DNA of 64,000 nucleotides, from positions 1-64,000 of the forward strand of contig CABYPW010000013.1 in the NCBI GenBank assembly GCA_902520885.1. The letters run 5' to 3'. A program made the position numbers and the translations under genes. This DNA comes from an uncultured SAR116 cluster alpha proteobacterium. GTDB taxonomy: Bacteria; Pseudomonadota; Alphaproteobacteria; Puniceispirillales; Puniceispirillaceae. Under the pieces are notes generated by a model. The model was not told the DNA's origin. It did not search any database and worked only from the letters and a program-made list of their open reading frames with translations. Shown one piece after another: positions 35,836 through 43,201 of the stretch; position 1 is the first letter of the stretch, and each line of letters begins with the position of its first letter.

Positions 35836-36055
35836 ATGCCTACAGCACTGATAAGTCTGTTTTACAACTTAGACTGTCAAAACAAAACAGACATTTACCA
35901 ACCCAAAATCACCACTGATAATTAGAGTTAGAAAAACTGGCACTTATTATTATTTTAGAAAAAAACAGGGTAAAATCAGGATTGGTAAAGTAGGAGTCGT
36001 TGCGTTAAAAGATGCTCGAATAAAAGCTCACGAAATTGAGTTTATAATCCACTAA
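35836..36055 (+). pseudogene. Broken tyrosine recombinase (integrase) N-terminus
   Basis: An ATG at 35836 starts MPTALISLF and the frame stops at TAG 35925. In another frame, the sequence continues LIIRVRKTGTYYYFRKKQGK, then IRIGKVGVVALKDARIKAHEIE, before a stop at 36053. IRV-x3-G-x-YYYFR and the ALKDARIKA motif are typical of the N-terminal arm-binding domain of P4-like integrases (DUF4102 type). The catalytic C-terminal domain is missing. It begins 170 bp inside the left tRNA fragment, where an island integrase is expected. Confidence 0.75.
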
Positions 36056-36181
36056 GGGAAAAGCCCAAGAAACACTTCTCTTGATCGTGATCTGACCGTT
36101 AAATCGATTTATTTTGAATTTGTAAATTCTGATAAATTTACTGAGATGAAAAGTAGAAATAATAAAAAAGTAAAAATATGT

Positions 36182-36212
36182 TTGACCTTCCCCTTAGGGG
36201 AAAGTTTATATA
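36182..36212 (+). promoter_or_regulatory. CueR-type copper promoter
   Basis: TTGACC (36182-36187), a 19-bp spacer and TATATA (36207-36212). The spacer carries the dyad ACCTTCCCC-TTA-GGGGAAAGT, one mismatch from perfect. The -35 and left arm match the well-known E. coli copA promoter (TTGACCTTCCCCTT). Transcription would start about 65 nt upstream of the copC-cusF ATG. Confidence 0.9.
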
Positions 36213-36283
36213 AAATAAAATTATTTTTTTTTAAAAATCTTGATTTTTATAAATTTTTTCAAAGAAATTGGAGTGAATATCTA

Positions 36284-36913
36284 ATGAGGATACTCGGAAT
36301 TTTTGTATTAAGTTTATTCTTAAACTTTTCAACTGCTACAGCTCACTCTCCAGTAGGTTTTGTGGTACCAAAAGATGGGTCTATAATCAAAAAGGCCCCA
36401 GAAAAAATGGAAATCGTTTTTACTGCACCAGCAAAACTGATTAAAGTTGAGTTTTCCAAAGTCACATCAAACCAAGAAAAGTTATTACTTAGTGGCCTGC
36501 TTGGGAACGAAGCTCTTGCCCCTATAAAATTAGATAAAGAGCATCTTATGAAGGAATCAAGACGACACATTATAAGTCTCCCTAAATTAGATGATGGTAT
36601 ATATAAAACAGCATGGCGCGCTCTTAGTGAAGATGGTCACGCCATTAAGGGAGAGTTTATATTTGAGGTGTCACCCAAAGGCTCAGACTTATCAGTCGAT
36701 GATGTAAAATTGTTGATTGGTGAAGGTCAAGTTAAACGCGTAAGAGGGACAAAAATAACAATAAAACATGGACCTTTAGGAGAGTTAATGCCAGCAATGA
36801 CAATGGAATTTAATGTCTCAGACAAGAAACTAATTTCAAACTTTAAACGGGGAGACGAAGTTAAGATTCAAGTGAATGAAGAGTTACAACTTCTTAAAAT
36901 TGAGTCAAAATAG
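36284..36913 (+). CDS. CopC-CusF fusion, periplasmic copper-binding protein
   Basis: From ATG 36284 (GGAG about 10 nt upstream) the product is 209 aa. A signal peptide ends TATA, leaving HSPVGF as mature N terminus. The CopC domain follows (to about residue 125) with SEDGHAIKGEF. Residues ~140-209 match CusF: VKRVRGTKITIKHGPLGE, then MPAMTMEF and FKRGDEVKIQV. The CusF copper ligands His, Met and Met are kept, but the Trp that caps the metal in E. coli CusF is replaced by Met. First gene of the copper operon. Confidence 0.88.
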   Translation: MRILGIFVLSLFLNFSTATAHSPVGFVVPKDGSIIKKAPEKMEIVFTAPAKLIKVEFSKVTSNQEKLLLSGLLGNEALAPIKLDKEHLMKESRRHIISLPKLDDGIYKTAWRALSEDGHAIKGEFIFEVSPKGSDLSVDDVKLLIGEGQVKRVRGTKITIKHGPLGELMPAMTMEFNVSDKKLISNFKRGDEVKIQVNEELQLLKIESK

Positions 36914-36927
36914 GGGTCTAACAAAAG

Positions 36928-37248
36928 ATGAATATAAAAAAAGATATATCTACAAAAACTAATTCTAAAAAAACTATTTTTATGTCAGCTTACTACTTTA
37001 ACTTTCATAATTTCTTATACACTTTTAAAGCTTTATTTTTCTTGATGATTGCCGGAACTATTTCGTTTTCAGTAGCCGCTAAAAGTGAAGATAATTCAAT
37101 AAATAAAAACATATATGAATCTATTTTTGACGCTTATGAAAAATGGGAGTGGGAGGAAACATTAGACTGGATCATTTCAAATAAAATAGTTGATGAGATT
37201 GGTGGTTGGCAATATTACTCTCGTGAAAAAAGCGAGGAAAAAAAATAG
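36928..37248 (+). CDS. Small exported protein with IGGW motif
   Basis: A 106-aa product. A hydrophobic segment (about residues 34-50) ending VAAK resembles a signal peptide or anchor; an internal ATG at codon 19 may be the true start. The rest is acidic and Trp-rich: YEKWEWEETLDWI, then EIGGWQYYSRE at the C terminus. Similar small proteins with an IGGW-xx-Y end are found next to TolC-like genes in copper loci, from memory. It ends 7 nt before tolC. Confidence 0.65.
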   Translation: MNIKKDISTKTNSKKTIFMSAYYFNFHNFLYTFKALFFLMIAGTISFSVAAKSEDNSINKNIYESIFDAYEKWEWEETLDWIISNKIVDEIGGWQYYSREKSEEKK

Positions 37249-37255
37249 GTTAGCG

Positions 37256-38656
37256 ATGAAATTGAGTATTTTTTACATTGGCTTAATATTTTTAATATCT
37301 GGTTGTACGTCTTATAAATTTGAAGATAGTTTAAATGACATTAACAGCAACAAAGAGATAGTTATTGCCGGTAAAATAACCGCAGCTGTTAATCAAGAAC
37401 AACAAGATGAATTATTTAACAATTCAAAAGCGCTGCTAAATTCAGAGGTTGGTGAAAAGGAAGCTGTAGAATTAATGCTTTCCAAAAGTCCTAGTTTTCA
37501 ATCCCTTTTATTTAAATATCGCGAGAGTGGATCAGCTGCTGCTCAAAATGGGAGGATTGCTAATCCAGCGTTTTCGTTTGAACGAATGGTTAAGGGTTCT
37601 GAAATAGAATATGGAAGGTTTTTAAGTTTTGGGCTCCTTGATTTGCTTTTTCTTCCAACCAAACAAAAATCCTCAAAACTTGCTGTTGATTTGAATGATG
37701 TAAATTTTGCCTCTGAAATTTATGGGGTAATAAATGACGTAAGAATGTCTTGGTTTGAAGCAGTTGCTTCAGAACAACAACTAACTCTTTATGATAATGC
37801 TTTTATCGCTCTTTCTGCAAATGCTGAACTTGCTAAACGAATGAAAAAAACTGGTAATATGACAACTAGTGATAGAGTTCGTGAACAATTGATCTATTCG
37901 GAAGCTACTATAGCTCTTGCCAAAGCGAAAATGAGAAAAATTTCTAGTAGGGAAAACTTAATACGTAAAATAGGTCTAACAGAGAGTGAAGCTAAAAATT
38001 TTACCATACCTAAAAAATTACCAGAATTACCAAAAGCACCGATATCAATAGAGAAAATTGCTAATAAAATTAGTGACAGATTTGATGTTAAAATGGCTCG
38101 TATCGAATATGAGTTGTTATTGGAACAGGTAGGAGTTGAAAAAATTAATTCTTACACAGATATCGAATTCGGATATAGAAATGATAGAATAAAAGATGAT
38201 GGAGTTATCTCAAACAAAAAAGGCTATGAACTTGAAATTAAAATTCCAATTTTTGATTGGGGTAATCTTCAAAGAGATAAAATTCAATCAGAACTAATTG
38301 CGAAGCAAAAAAGTTATGAGAATATCGTACTTACTGCGGCCTCTGAATTTCGTGAAGCCTACCAAATGTATAGGACAGCCTTCGATATCGCGAAACATTA
38401 TTATGATCAAGTTATTCCAATGCACGAAATACTCTTAGAAGAAGCAACTTATAATTATAATGGAATGATAATCGGAATATTTGAGTTGATGCAAAGTGGG
38501 CTTGAGAAATCAACAGCTGAAATAAAAGCTATAGACGCATTACAAAACTTATTTATTGCAGAACTAAACTTAAATAGTGTTGCTGTAGGAAGAAAACTAG
38601 GAGCAAAATCAAGGACCACAGAGGTTGCTTCTAACAAAGCCAAAAAAGGTCATTAG
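37256..38656 (+). CDS. TolC-family outer membrane lipoprotein
   Basis: From ATG 37256 the product is 466 aa with a lipoprotein signal ending LISGC, so it is predicted to be acylated at Cys. The rest has the two long-helix repeats of TolC/CusC proteins, with AVELMLSKSPSFQ, NPAFSFERM and IKIPIFDWGNLQRDK, the last being the family IPIFDxG strand motif. Such proteins form outer membrane channels for tripartite pumps, but no inner membrane pump or adaptor gene is present here. Confidence 0.88.
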   Translation: MKLSIFYIGLIFLISGCTSYKFEDSLNDINSNKEIVIAGKITAAVNQEQQDELFNNSKALLNSEVGEKEAVELMLSKSPSFQSLLFKYRESGSAAAQNGRIANPAFSFERMVKGSEIEYGRFLSFGLLDLLFLPTKQKSSKLAVDLNDVNFASEIYGVINDVRMSWFEAVASEQQLTLYDNAFIALSANAELAKRMKKTGNMTTSDRVREQLIYSEATIALAKAKMRKISSRENLIRKIGLTESEAKNFTIPKKLPELPKAPISIEKIANKISDRFDVKMARIEYELLLEQVGVEKINSYTDIEFGYRNDRIKDDGVISNKKGYELEIKIPIFDWGNLQRDKIQSELIAKQKSYENIVLTAASEFREAYQMYRTAFDIAKHYYDQVIPMHEILLEEATYNYNGMIIGIFELMQSGLEKSTAEIKAIDALQNLFIAELNLNSVAVGRKLGAKSRTTEVASNKAKKGH

Positions 38657-38688
38657 TGAGAAATAATAGTGAAAAAATGGAGACTTAA

Positions 38689-40095
38689 GTGAATACAAGA
38701 CGCGAATTTATAAGGTTATCTGCATTAGCAGGCACAGCAATAGCAGGTGCATCGGTTGCTAACTCGTCACTCGCAGGGTTACCCGAGCCGATGATACAAA
38801 CATCTGCAGACACAATCAGTCCAAATAAGTCGAAAGAAACATCCGAGTATAATCCCGTTGTTACACTTAATGGATGGACATTGCCTTACAGAATGAACGG
38901 TAACTTTAAAGAGTTTCATTTAGTTGCTGAACCTATTGTTCGTGAACTAGCACCTGGAATGAATGCTAATCTTTGGGGATATAATGGTCAAAGTCCAGGC
39001 CCTACAATTGAAGTTGTTGAGGGTGATAAAGTTAGAATTTTCCTTACAAATAAATTACCAGAACATACCAGTATTCATTGGCACGGCCAAAGGCTACCAA
39101 ATGGAATGGATGGAGTAGCAGGGCTAAACCAATTAGCTGTAAGTCCTGGTAAAACCTTCGTATATGAATTTGAAGCAAAACGACCAGGAACCTTTATGTA
39201 TCATCCTCATGCTGACGAAATGACTCAAATGGCAATGGGTATGATGGGATTTTGGGTTACTCATCCAAAAAAAGAACATCCCTGGATTAGCAAAGTAGAT
39301 AGAGACTATTGTATTTTACTAAATGCATTTGATATTGTCCCTGGCTCAGAGACACCAAAAATAATGACTATGCTTGATTTTAATTTATGGGCTTGGAACA
39401 GCAGAATTTTTCCTGGAATTTCACCCCTTATAGCAAGAAAAAATGAACGTGTTAGAGTAAGAATTGGAAACTTAACAATGACAAACCATCCTATACATGT
39501 CCATGGAATAGAGTTTGAGGTAACAGGGACAGATGGTGGACCAACTCGACCAGAGAGTCGATGGAAAGAGGTAACTAGTGATATAGCGGTTGGCCAAATG
39601 AGGCAAATAGAGTTTATTGCTGAGGAAGAGGGAGACTGGGCAATTCACTGTCACAAAAGCCATCATTCAATGAATGCTATGGGCCATAATGTGCCTACAA
39701 TGATTGGTGTTGACCATAGAGGTGTGTCAGAAAAGATTAAGAAGTTAGTGCCAGATTATATGGTTATGGGTGAACGAGGAATGGCTGATATGACTGAAAT
39801 GACCATGCCATTACCAGATAATACAATCCCAATGATGACGGGAGATGGTCCTTATGGCTCTGTTGAAATGGGAGGTATGTTTAGTATACTTAAGGTTAGA
39901 GCTGATCAAGCCCCAGGTGATTACACTGATCCCGGCTGGTTTAAACATCCTGTGGGTAAACAGGCGTATGAGTATAAGGGAGAAATGCCAAAAATGTCAA
40001 AAATAAATGGAACAGGCAATTCGCTTATGTCTTCAAAATCTGAAATAAAAACAAGTCAATTTACAGCTGTAAAATCAAATTATAGGAAAAGTTAG
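38689..40095 (+). CDS. Multicopper oxidase, Tat-exported
   Basis: A 468-aa product from a GTG start with GGAG 6 nt upstream. The N terminus TRREFIRLSALAG is a Tat signal. All four copper motifs are present: HWHG (130-133), HPH (172-174), HPIHVH (267-272) and HCHKSHHSMNAM (320-331), which fits the type 1 pattern HCHx3Hx4M. A Met-rich C-terminal region (about 357-395) resembles the Cu(I)-binding inserts of CopA/CueO. It probably oxidises Cu(I) to the less toxic Cu(II) in the periplasm. Confidence 0.93.
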   Translation: MNTRREFIRLSALAGTAIAGASVANSSLAGLPEPMIQTSADTISPNKSKETSEYNPVVTLNGWTLPYRMNGNFKEFHLVAEPIVRELAPGMNANLWGYNGQSPGPTIEVVEGDKVRIFLTNKLPEHTSIHWHGQRLPNGMDGVAGLNQLAVSPGKTFVYEFEAKRPGTFMYHPHADEMTQMAMGMMGFWVTHPKKEHPWISKVDRDYCILLNAFDIVPGSETPKIMTMLDFNLWAWNSRIFPGISPLIARKNERVRVRIGNLTMTNHPIHVHGIEFEVTGTDGGPTRPESRWKEVTSDIAVGQMRQIEFIAEEEGDWAIHCHKSHHSMNAMGHNVPTMIGVDHRGVSEKIKKLVPDYMVMGERGMADMTEMTMPLPDNTIPMMTGDGPYGSVEMGGMFSILKVRADQAPGDYTDPGWFKHPVGKQAYEYKGEMPKMSKINGTGNSLMSSKSEIKTSQFTAVKSNYRKS

Positions 40096-40126
40096 TAAAT
40101 ACATCTAAGGGTTTTAAAGGGTATAG

Positions 40127-40999
40127 TTGATGGATGTATGGATCTTTTTCACTCCTGTTTTGAAAGTTCTACTTTATTTAGTTGGATTAGCGGTAGTTGG
40201 AACAAAATTATTTAGTCTTCATTTTAGTAAGTATCAATCAATAGACAACTTGGAATACTGTAACTTGTTATTTCAAAAGAGTTGTTTGTATGGCCTTATA
40301 ATATCGGTTGGGATGATATTTTCCATAGCAGGTAATTTAGGTGGAGAGTTTTTGAGTATTTTAGACCCAATGATTTTAGAGCTTGCTTTAACGTCAAAAG
40401 CAGGGTACGCAACGATTTTTGCATTTATAGGTTTTATACTTACTTTTATTAGCACAAGACATGAAGTAGTTTCTCTAAAGGCCCTTGGGTGGCTAGGTAT
40501 TGGTTTTGTTCTTTTATCATTTATTTCTACAGGGCATTCCCAAAAATCTGGTATCTTGGCACAGATTTTACTATTATTTCATCTCATTTGTGTGGCGTTT
40601 TGGCTTGGATCTTTTATCCCATTACACAATATGTGCTCATCTGCTAAAACAAGCAACCTTCATGTAATAGCCCACAGATTTGGTATTCTAGCTGTTTTTT
40701 ATTTAGTTGTTTTAATAATATCTGGAAGTTTATTTGCATATATCTTGATGAATGAGGTTAGTTTATTGTTCAGCACTTCTTATGGCAACGCATTTTTAAT
40801 TAAAATGTCTTTAGTTTCTTTATTACTTTCATTTGGAGCGCTAAATAAATTTAAAAATGTTCCATTAATAAAAAACGAGCCTACAGTTGGCTCGATTCAA
40901 CTAAAAAAATCCATTCGTATTGAAATGTTCATTGCATTACTCATTTTATCCTTAACTAGTATTCTTACCACTTCGATGACTTTACCTATGGGCGGTTAA
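40127..40999 (+). CDS. copD: CopD-family copper transport membrane protein (locus 2)
   Basis: A 290-aa polytopic protein with about eight hydrophobic segments. It shares with locus 1 SIAGNLGGEF, a GHSQKSGILAQILLLFH stretch, FWLGSFIPLHNMC, FGALNKFKNVP and the end SILTTSMTLPMGG. It is the last gene of the copper operon and is followed by a perfect inverted repeat. With the CopC domain encoded at the start of the operon it makes a CopC-CopD pair. Confidence 0.87.
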   Translation: MMDVWIFFTPVLKVLLYLVGLAVVGTKLFSLHFSKYQSIDNLEYCNLLFQKSCLYGLIISVGMIFSIAGNLGGEFLSILDPMILELALTSKAGYATIFAFIGFILTFISTRHEVVSLKALGWLGIGFVLLSFISTGHSQKSGILAQILLLFHLICVAFWLGSFIPLHNMCSSAKTSNLHVIAHRFGILAVFYLVVLIISGSLFAYILMNEVSLLFSTSYGNAFLIKMSLVSLLLSFGALNKFKNVPLIKNEPTVGSIQLKKSIRIEMFIALLILSLTSILTTSMTLPMGG

Positions 41000-41026
41000 A
41001 TTCGTTTATTTAATTCAGACCTTGCT

Positions 41027-41063
41027 TATAGATGAAGTTTTGAGTTTTTTACCTTCATCTATA
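41027..41063 (+). terminator. Hairpin after the copper operon
   Basis: TATAGATGAAG (41027-41037) pairs perfectly with CTTCATCTATA (41053-41063), 27 nt after the copD stop. The T-tract after the stem is poor, so it may stop transcription only weakly or protect the mRNA 3' end. Confidence 0.6.
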
Positions 41064-41143
41064 TAATATTTGCTCTAATAATTTCTTTCTAATATTTACC
41101 CAGTTAGTTTTTATAAGAAAATTATGGGCAATATCATAGATAA

Positions 41144-41341
41144 ACTGACCTGTGTCGTAACGTCCAATTTGGAATCCAATCGGCAGATTTGTTTTTTGAA
41201 AAAACACATGGAATTGATATTGATGTATTGCCTGAAACGTTAAATGGTGATCGAGCTTGTCTCATATTGTATTTATTAATTTGTAAGATATCTCCAAGTT
41301 TGAAAGGAAGATCAAAATTTGCAGGTATGATTAAAAAATAA
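41144..41341 (+). pseudogene. Start-less coding relic
   Basis: A 65-codon frame runs from just after a TAA to TAA 41339-41341 with no start codon at its beginning. The translation looks protein-like: QFGIQSADLFFEKTHGIDID, then PETLNGDRACLILYLLICK and GRSKFAGMIKK. The upstream part of the gene is missing. The family was not recognised. Confidence 0.35.
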
Positions 41342-41460
41342 TATTTTTATCTTCAGGTTCTCAACTATCATATAAATAGTAAAAAATCACTTTCTTTGGA
41401 GGGTAATTAGGGCGGCATTCAGAAATTAAAAAATTAAAAACAACATTTACAATCAGTGAT

Positions 41461-41698
41461 TTGGTTAAGTGGTAAGGTAATTGACGTTCTACTTATTAAT
41501 ATGGACTTTCCGGGTAGATGGTTTGTTGATAAACGAGATGAGTCTAATGATTGGCAACCTGCAAAAATTAGAGACAGGATTGTCTTTTGGGTAGAGGTTA
41601 CCGCATCTACAAGGGTGCCAACTGCCTGGAGAGGGGCAAAGCACAAAATGGCTTTCTCCGGTGGTGTTACAGACGATGAAACTTTTCCGGCCTATTAA
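41461..41698 (+). pseudogene. Truncated copy of the 34952 gene (direct repeat, copy B)
   Basis: The sequence corresponds to codons ~74-144 of the full-length gene at 34952, with a changed end (DDETFPAY). The first half and start codon are missing; homology begins abruptly at TTGGTTAAGTGG. Replacements include E to K and K to W, while most other changes are silent. Confidence 0.85.
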
Positions 41699-42047
41699 GA
41701 AACGCCTATTAATAATTCTTAAAACGTCATTAATGATTTCTTTTAAATTCACACATAAGCTATTCACATCCGGTGTAAGGTTAACACCCTGTAAACTTAA
41801 TGAGTGTAGAAAGCTGAGTACATATACGTATGGTGTGGGGGTTGAGTCCTGCACGGGGTGGGACAGTTGAAGTGGGTAGACCAAATTGATACACTCGACG
41901 AGGATGATAATTAGTTGCATACTGTGATGGACTGAAATTTCCATTCTTTTTAAGGTGCATTCTTGCCCCTTTTACCGGCACTAAAATTGTATAATAGTAG
42001 TCGAACCTTAAATCGTAAAAACATCTTGAACAAGGAGAGACACCAAA
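41699..42047 (+). repeat. Gene-free stretch with element-end sequence, copy B
   Basis: It holds TATTCACATCCGGTGTAAGG, CTGAGTACATATACGTATGG (41813-41832) and GGGTAGACCAAATTG (41874-41888), in the same order as in copy A. Homology ends soon after the last word. The remainder up to 42030 shows no gene. Confidence 0.6.
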
Positions 42048-42449
42048 ATGAAAATGGTCAGTACATTTGAAATTAAGAAAAACTTTGGTAGATGGCTTCA
42101 ACTTGTAGATGTCGAGTTGAAATCAAAGCTATAAGAGTACGGTATGAAAGTGCATTTCGCTTGTGCAAATGAAGATGAGACTCCTGTGTATGATATGTTT
42201 GAAATCAAAAACCCAAGTCGTGTTGAAGCTTTTCTGATGGACGAAGAGGTCATTAAACTACGCACTAAAACAGGAGTTATTCTCAATAGCTCAGATGAAT
42301 TGGCAACAGTGGTAAATTCAAAGTTTGGTAAATTTAACAGCAACCGTGGTTGCTTGGCTTGCCTATGCAATGGGAGTAAAAACTCCACTGAGGGAAGGGA
42401 GGATACCAAACCCTCAGCAGAGTCGTTTAAGACCCCACTAGTGGGATAA
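42048..42449 (+). pseudogene. Small protein gene with in-frame stop
   Basis: ATG 42048 has AAGGAGAG 9 nt upstream and starts MKMVSTFEIKKNFGRWLQLV. A TAA at 42132-42134 interrupts the frame after 28 codons; the same frame then continues EYGMKVHFACANEDETPVYD, then FEIKNPSRVEAFLMDEEVIK. The two parts read as one ~90-residue alpha-beta protein resembling small dimeric ferredoxin-like-fold proteins. Restart at ATG 42144 is possible. The last ~50 codons look non-coding and run into a hairpin. Confidence 0.6.
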
Positions 42450-42502
42450 TCGTTTATTTAATAAGTAAAATAAACGTCAATGATAAAATCTAGTGGGGTC
42501 TT
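42429..42502. repeat. Compound inverted repeat
   Basis: AAGACCCCACTAG (42429-42441) pairs perfectly with CTAGTGGGGTCTT (42490-42502). Nested inside are CGTTTATTT and AAATAAACG arms. CCCACTAGTGGG (42434-42445) is itself a 12-bp palindrome, so two alternative foldings exist. It may be a terminator or a recombination-related structure. Confidence 0.75.
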
Positions 42503-42529
42503 TGATAGCTATCAGGGACAATTTCATGC

Positions 42530-42610
42530 CTAATGACTTTGTCCTAATTTAGAAGTATTCCAAATTACTATTAAAAACAATGCGACAAACAGCCACGTTA
42601 TTCTTAGCAT
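42530..42610 (-). CDS. Possible 26-aa membrane peptide
   Basis: A frame starting MLRITWLFVALFLIVIW has an AGGAG ribosome site 5 nt upstream and one hydrophobic helix, followed by a short polar tail. It is too short to identify. The ribosome site and hydrophobic pattern are the only support. Confidence 0.33.
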   Translation of the reverse strand: MLRITWLFVALFLIVIWNTSKLGQSH

Positions 42611-43013
42611 TTTACTCCTACCAAAAGTCACCTGTGTTCAATTTAAGTGACAAAAAACTGAGAAAGAACAATCCCAAATAAGACTAACCAGCGCCTCTTA
42701 AGACCCTCTTTGGTAGTCCACATATCTCCACCACCCTTTCAGTGACTCTGTATGAGTCAGCAATAGGCATTCTAAACCCCTTCTTTTGATAACATCAGAC
42801 ACCCCAGCCAATTAATCTTTAGTTAGACTTTAGAGACGACAACAAAACTCAATAACAACAACAATAAGTGGGTCTTCAACGGTATTTTTGAAGTCGTGTT
42901 TGTCGTAACCCACTGGGTAGACCAAATTGATATACTTGACGTGTTAGGTTGTACGTGAGATTCTAGGCATAGCTTCAATTACAGCGTGTTAGCACATGAT
43001 GTGATAGGGAGAA
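42611..43013. other. Island right end with element-end copy C
   Basis: Degraded sequence beside the intact tRNA-Thr. Two overlapping minus frames near 42690-42790 have protein-like but broken translations (for example MPIADSYRVTERVVEICGL before a stop). From 42915 (GGGTAGACCAAATTG) to the tRNA it resembles the left flank of the tRNA fragment at 35.6 kb. Confidence 0.5.
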
Positions 43014-43089
43014 TGGTGCTGGCAGAGAGACTCGAACTCCCAACCGCCCGATTACAAATCGGGTGCTCTACCAATTGAGCCATGCCAGC
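43014..43089 (-). tRNA. tRNA-Thr(TGT)
   Basis: A full cloverleaf on the minus strand: acceptor GCTGGCA pairs with TGCCAGC, D arm GCTCAATTGGTAGAGC, anticodon stem CCCGA/TCGGG with TGT anticodon, T loop TTCGAGT, discriminator A and an encoded CCA. Its 3' half is duplicated at 35620-35666, so it served as an integration target. Confidence 0.96.
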
Positions 43090-43201
43090 AATATTCTTAT
43101 TTCAAAACGTTTACGCATAATACTACGTAAACGCAAATAAAAAATAGATATTTTTAGCTGTAATTAATTAAAAAATTACGGGTTAATTTTACATATTCTA
43201 T

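Noticed and set aside
41489-41944. Minus-strand frame of 151 codons
   Set aside because: It is opposite the truncated repeat copy B, whose plus-strand reading matches the full-length gene at 34952.
42098-42409. Minus-strand frame of 103 codons
   Set aside because: It is opposite the broken gene at 42048, which has a strong ribosome site and protein-like composition on the plus strand.
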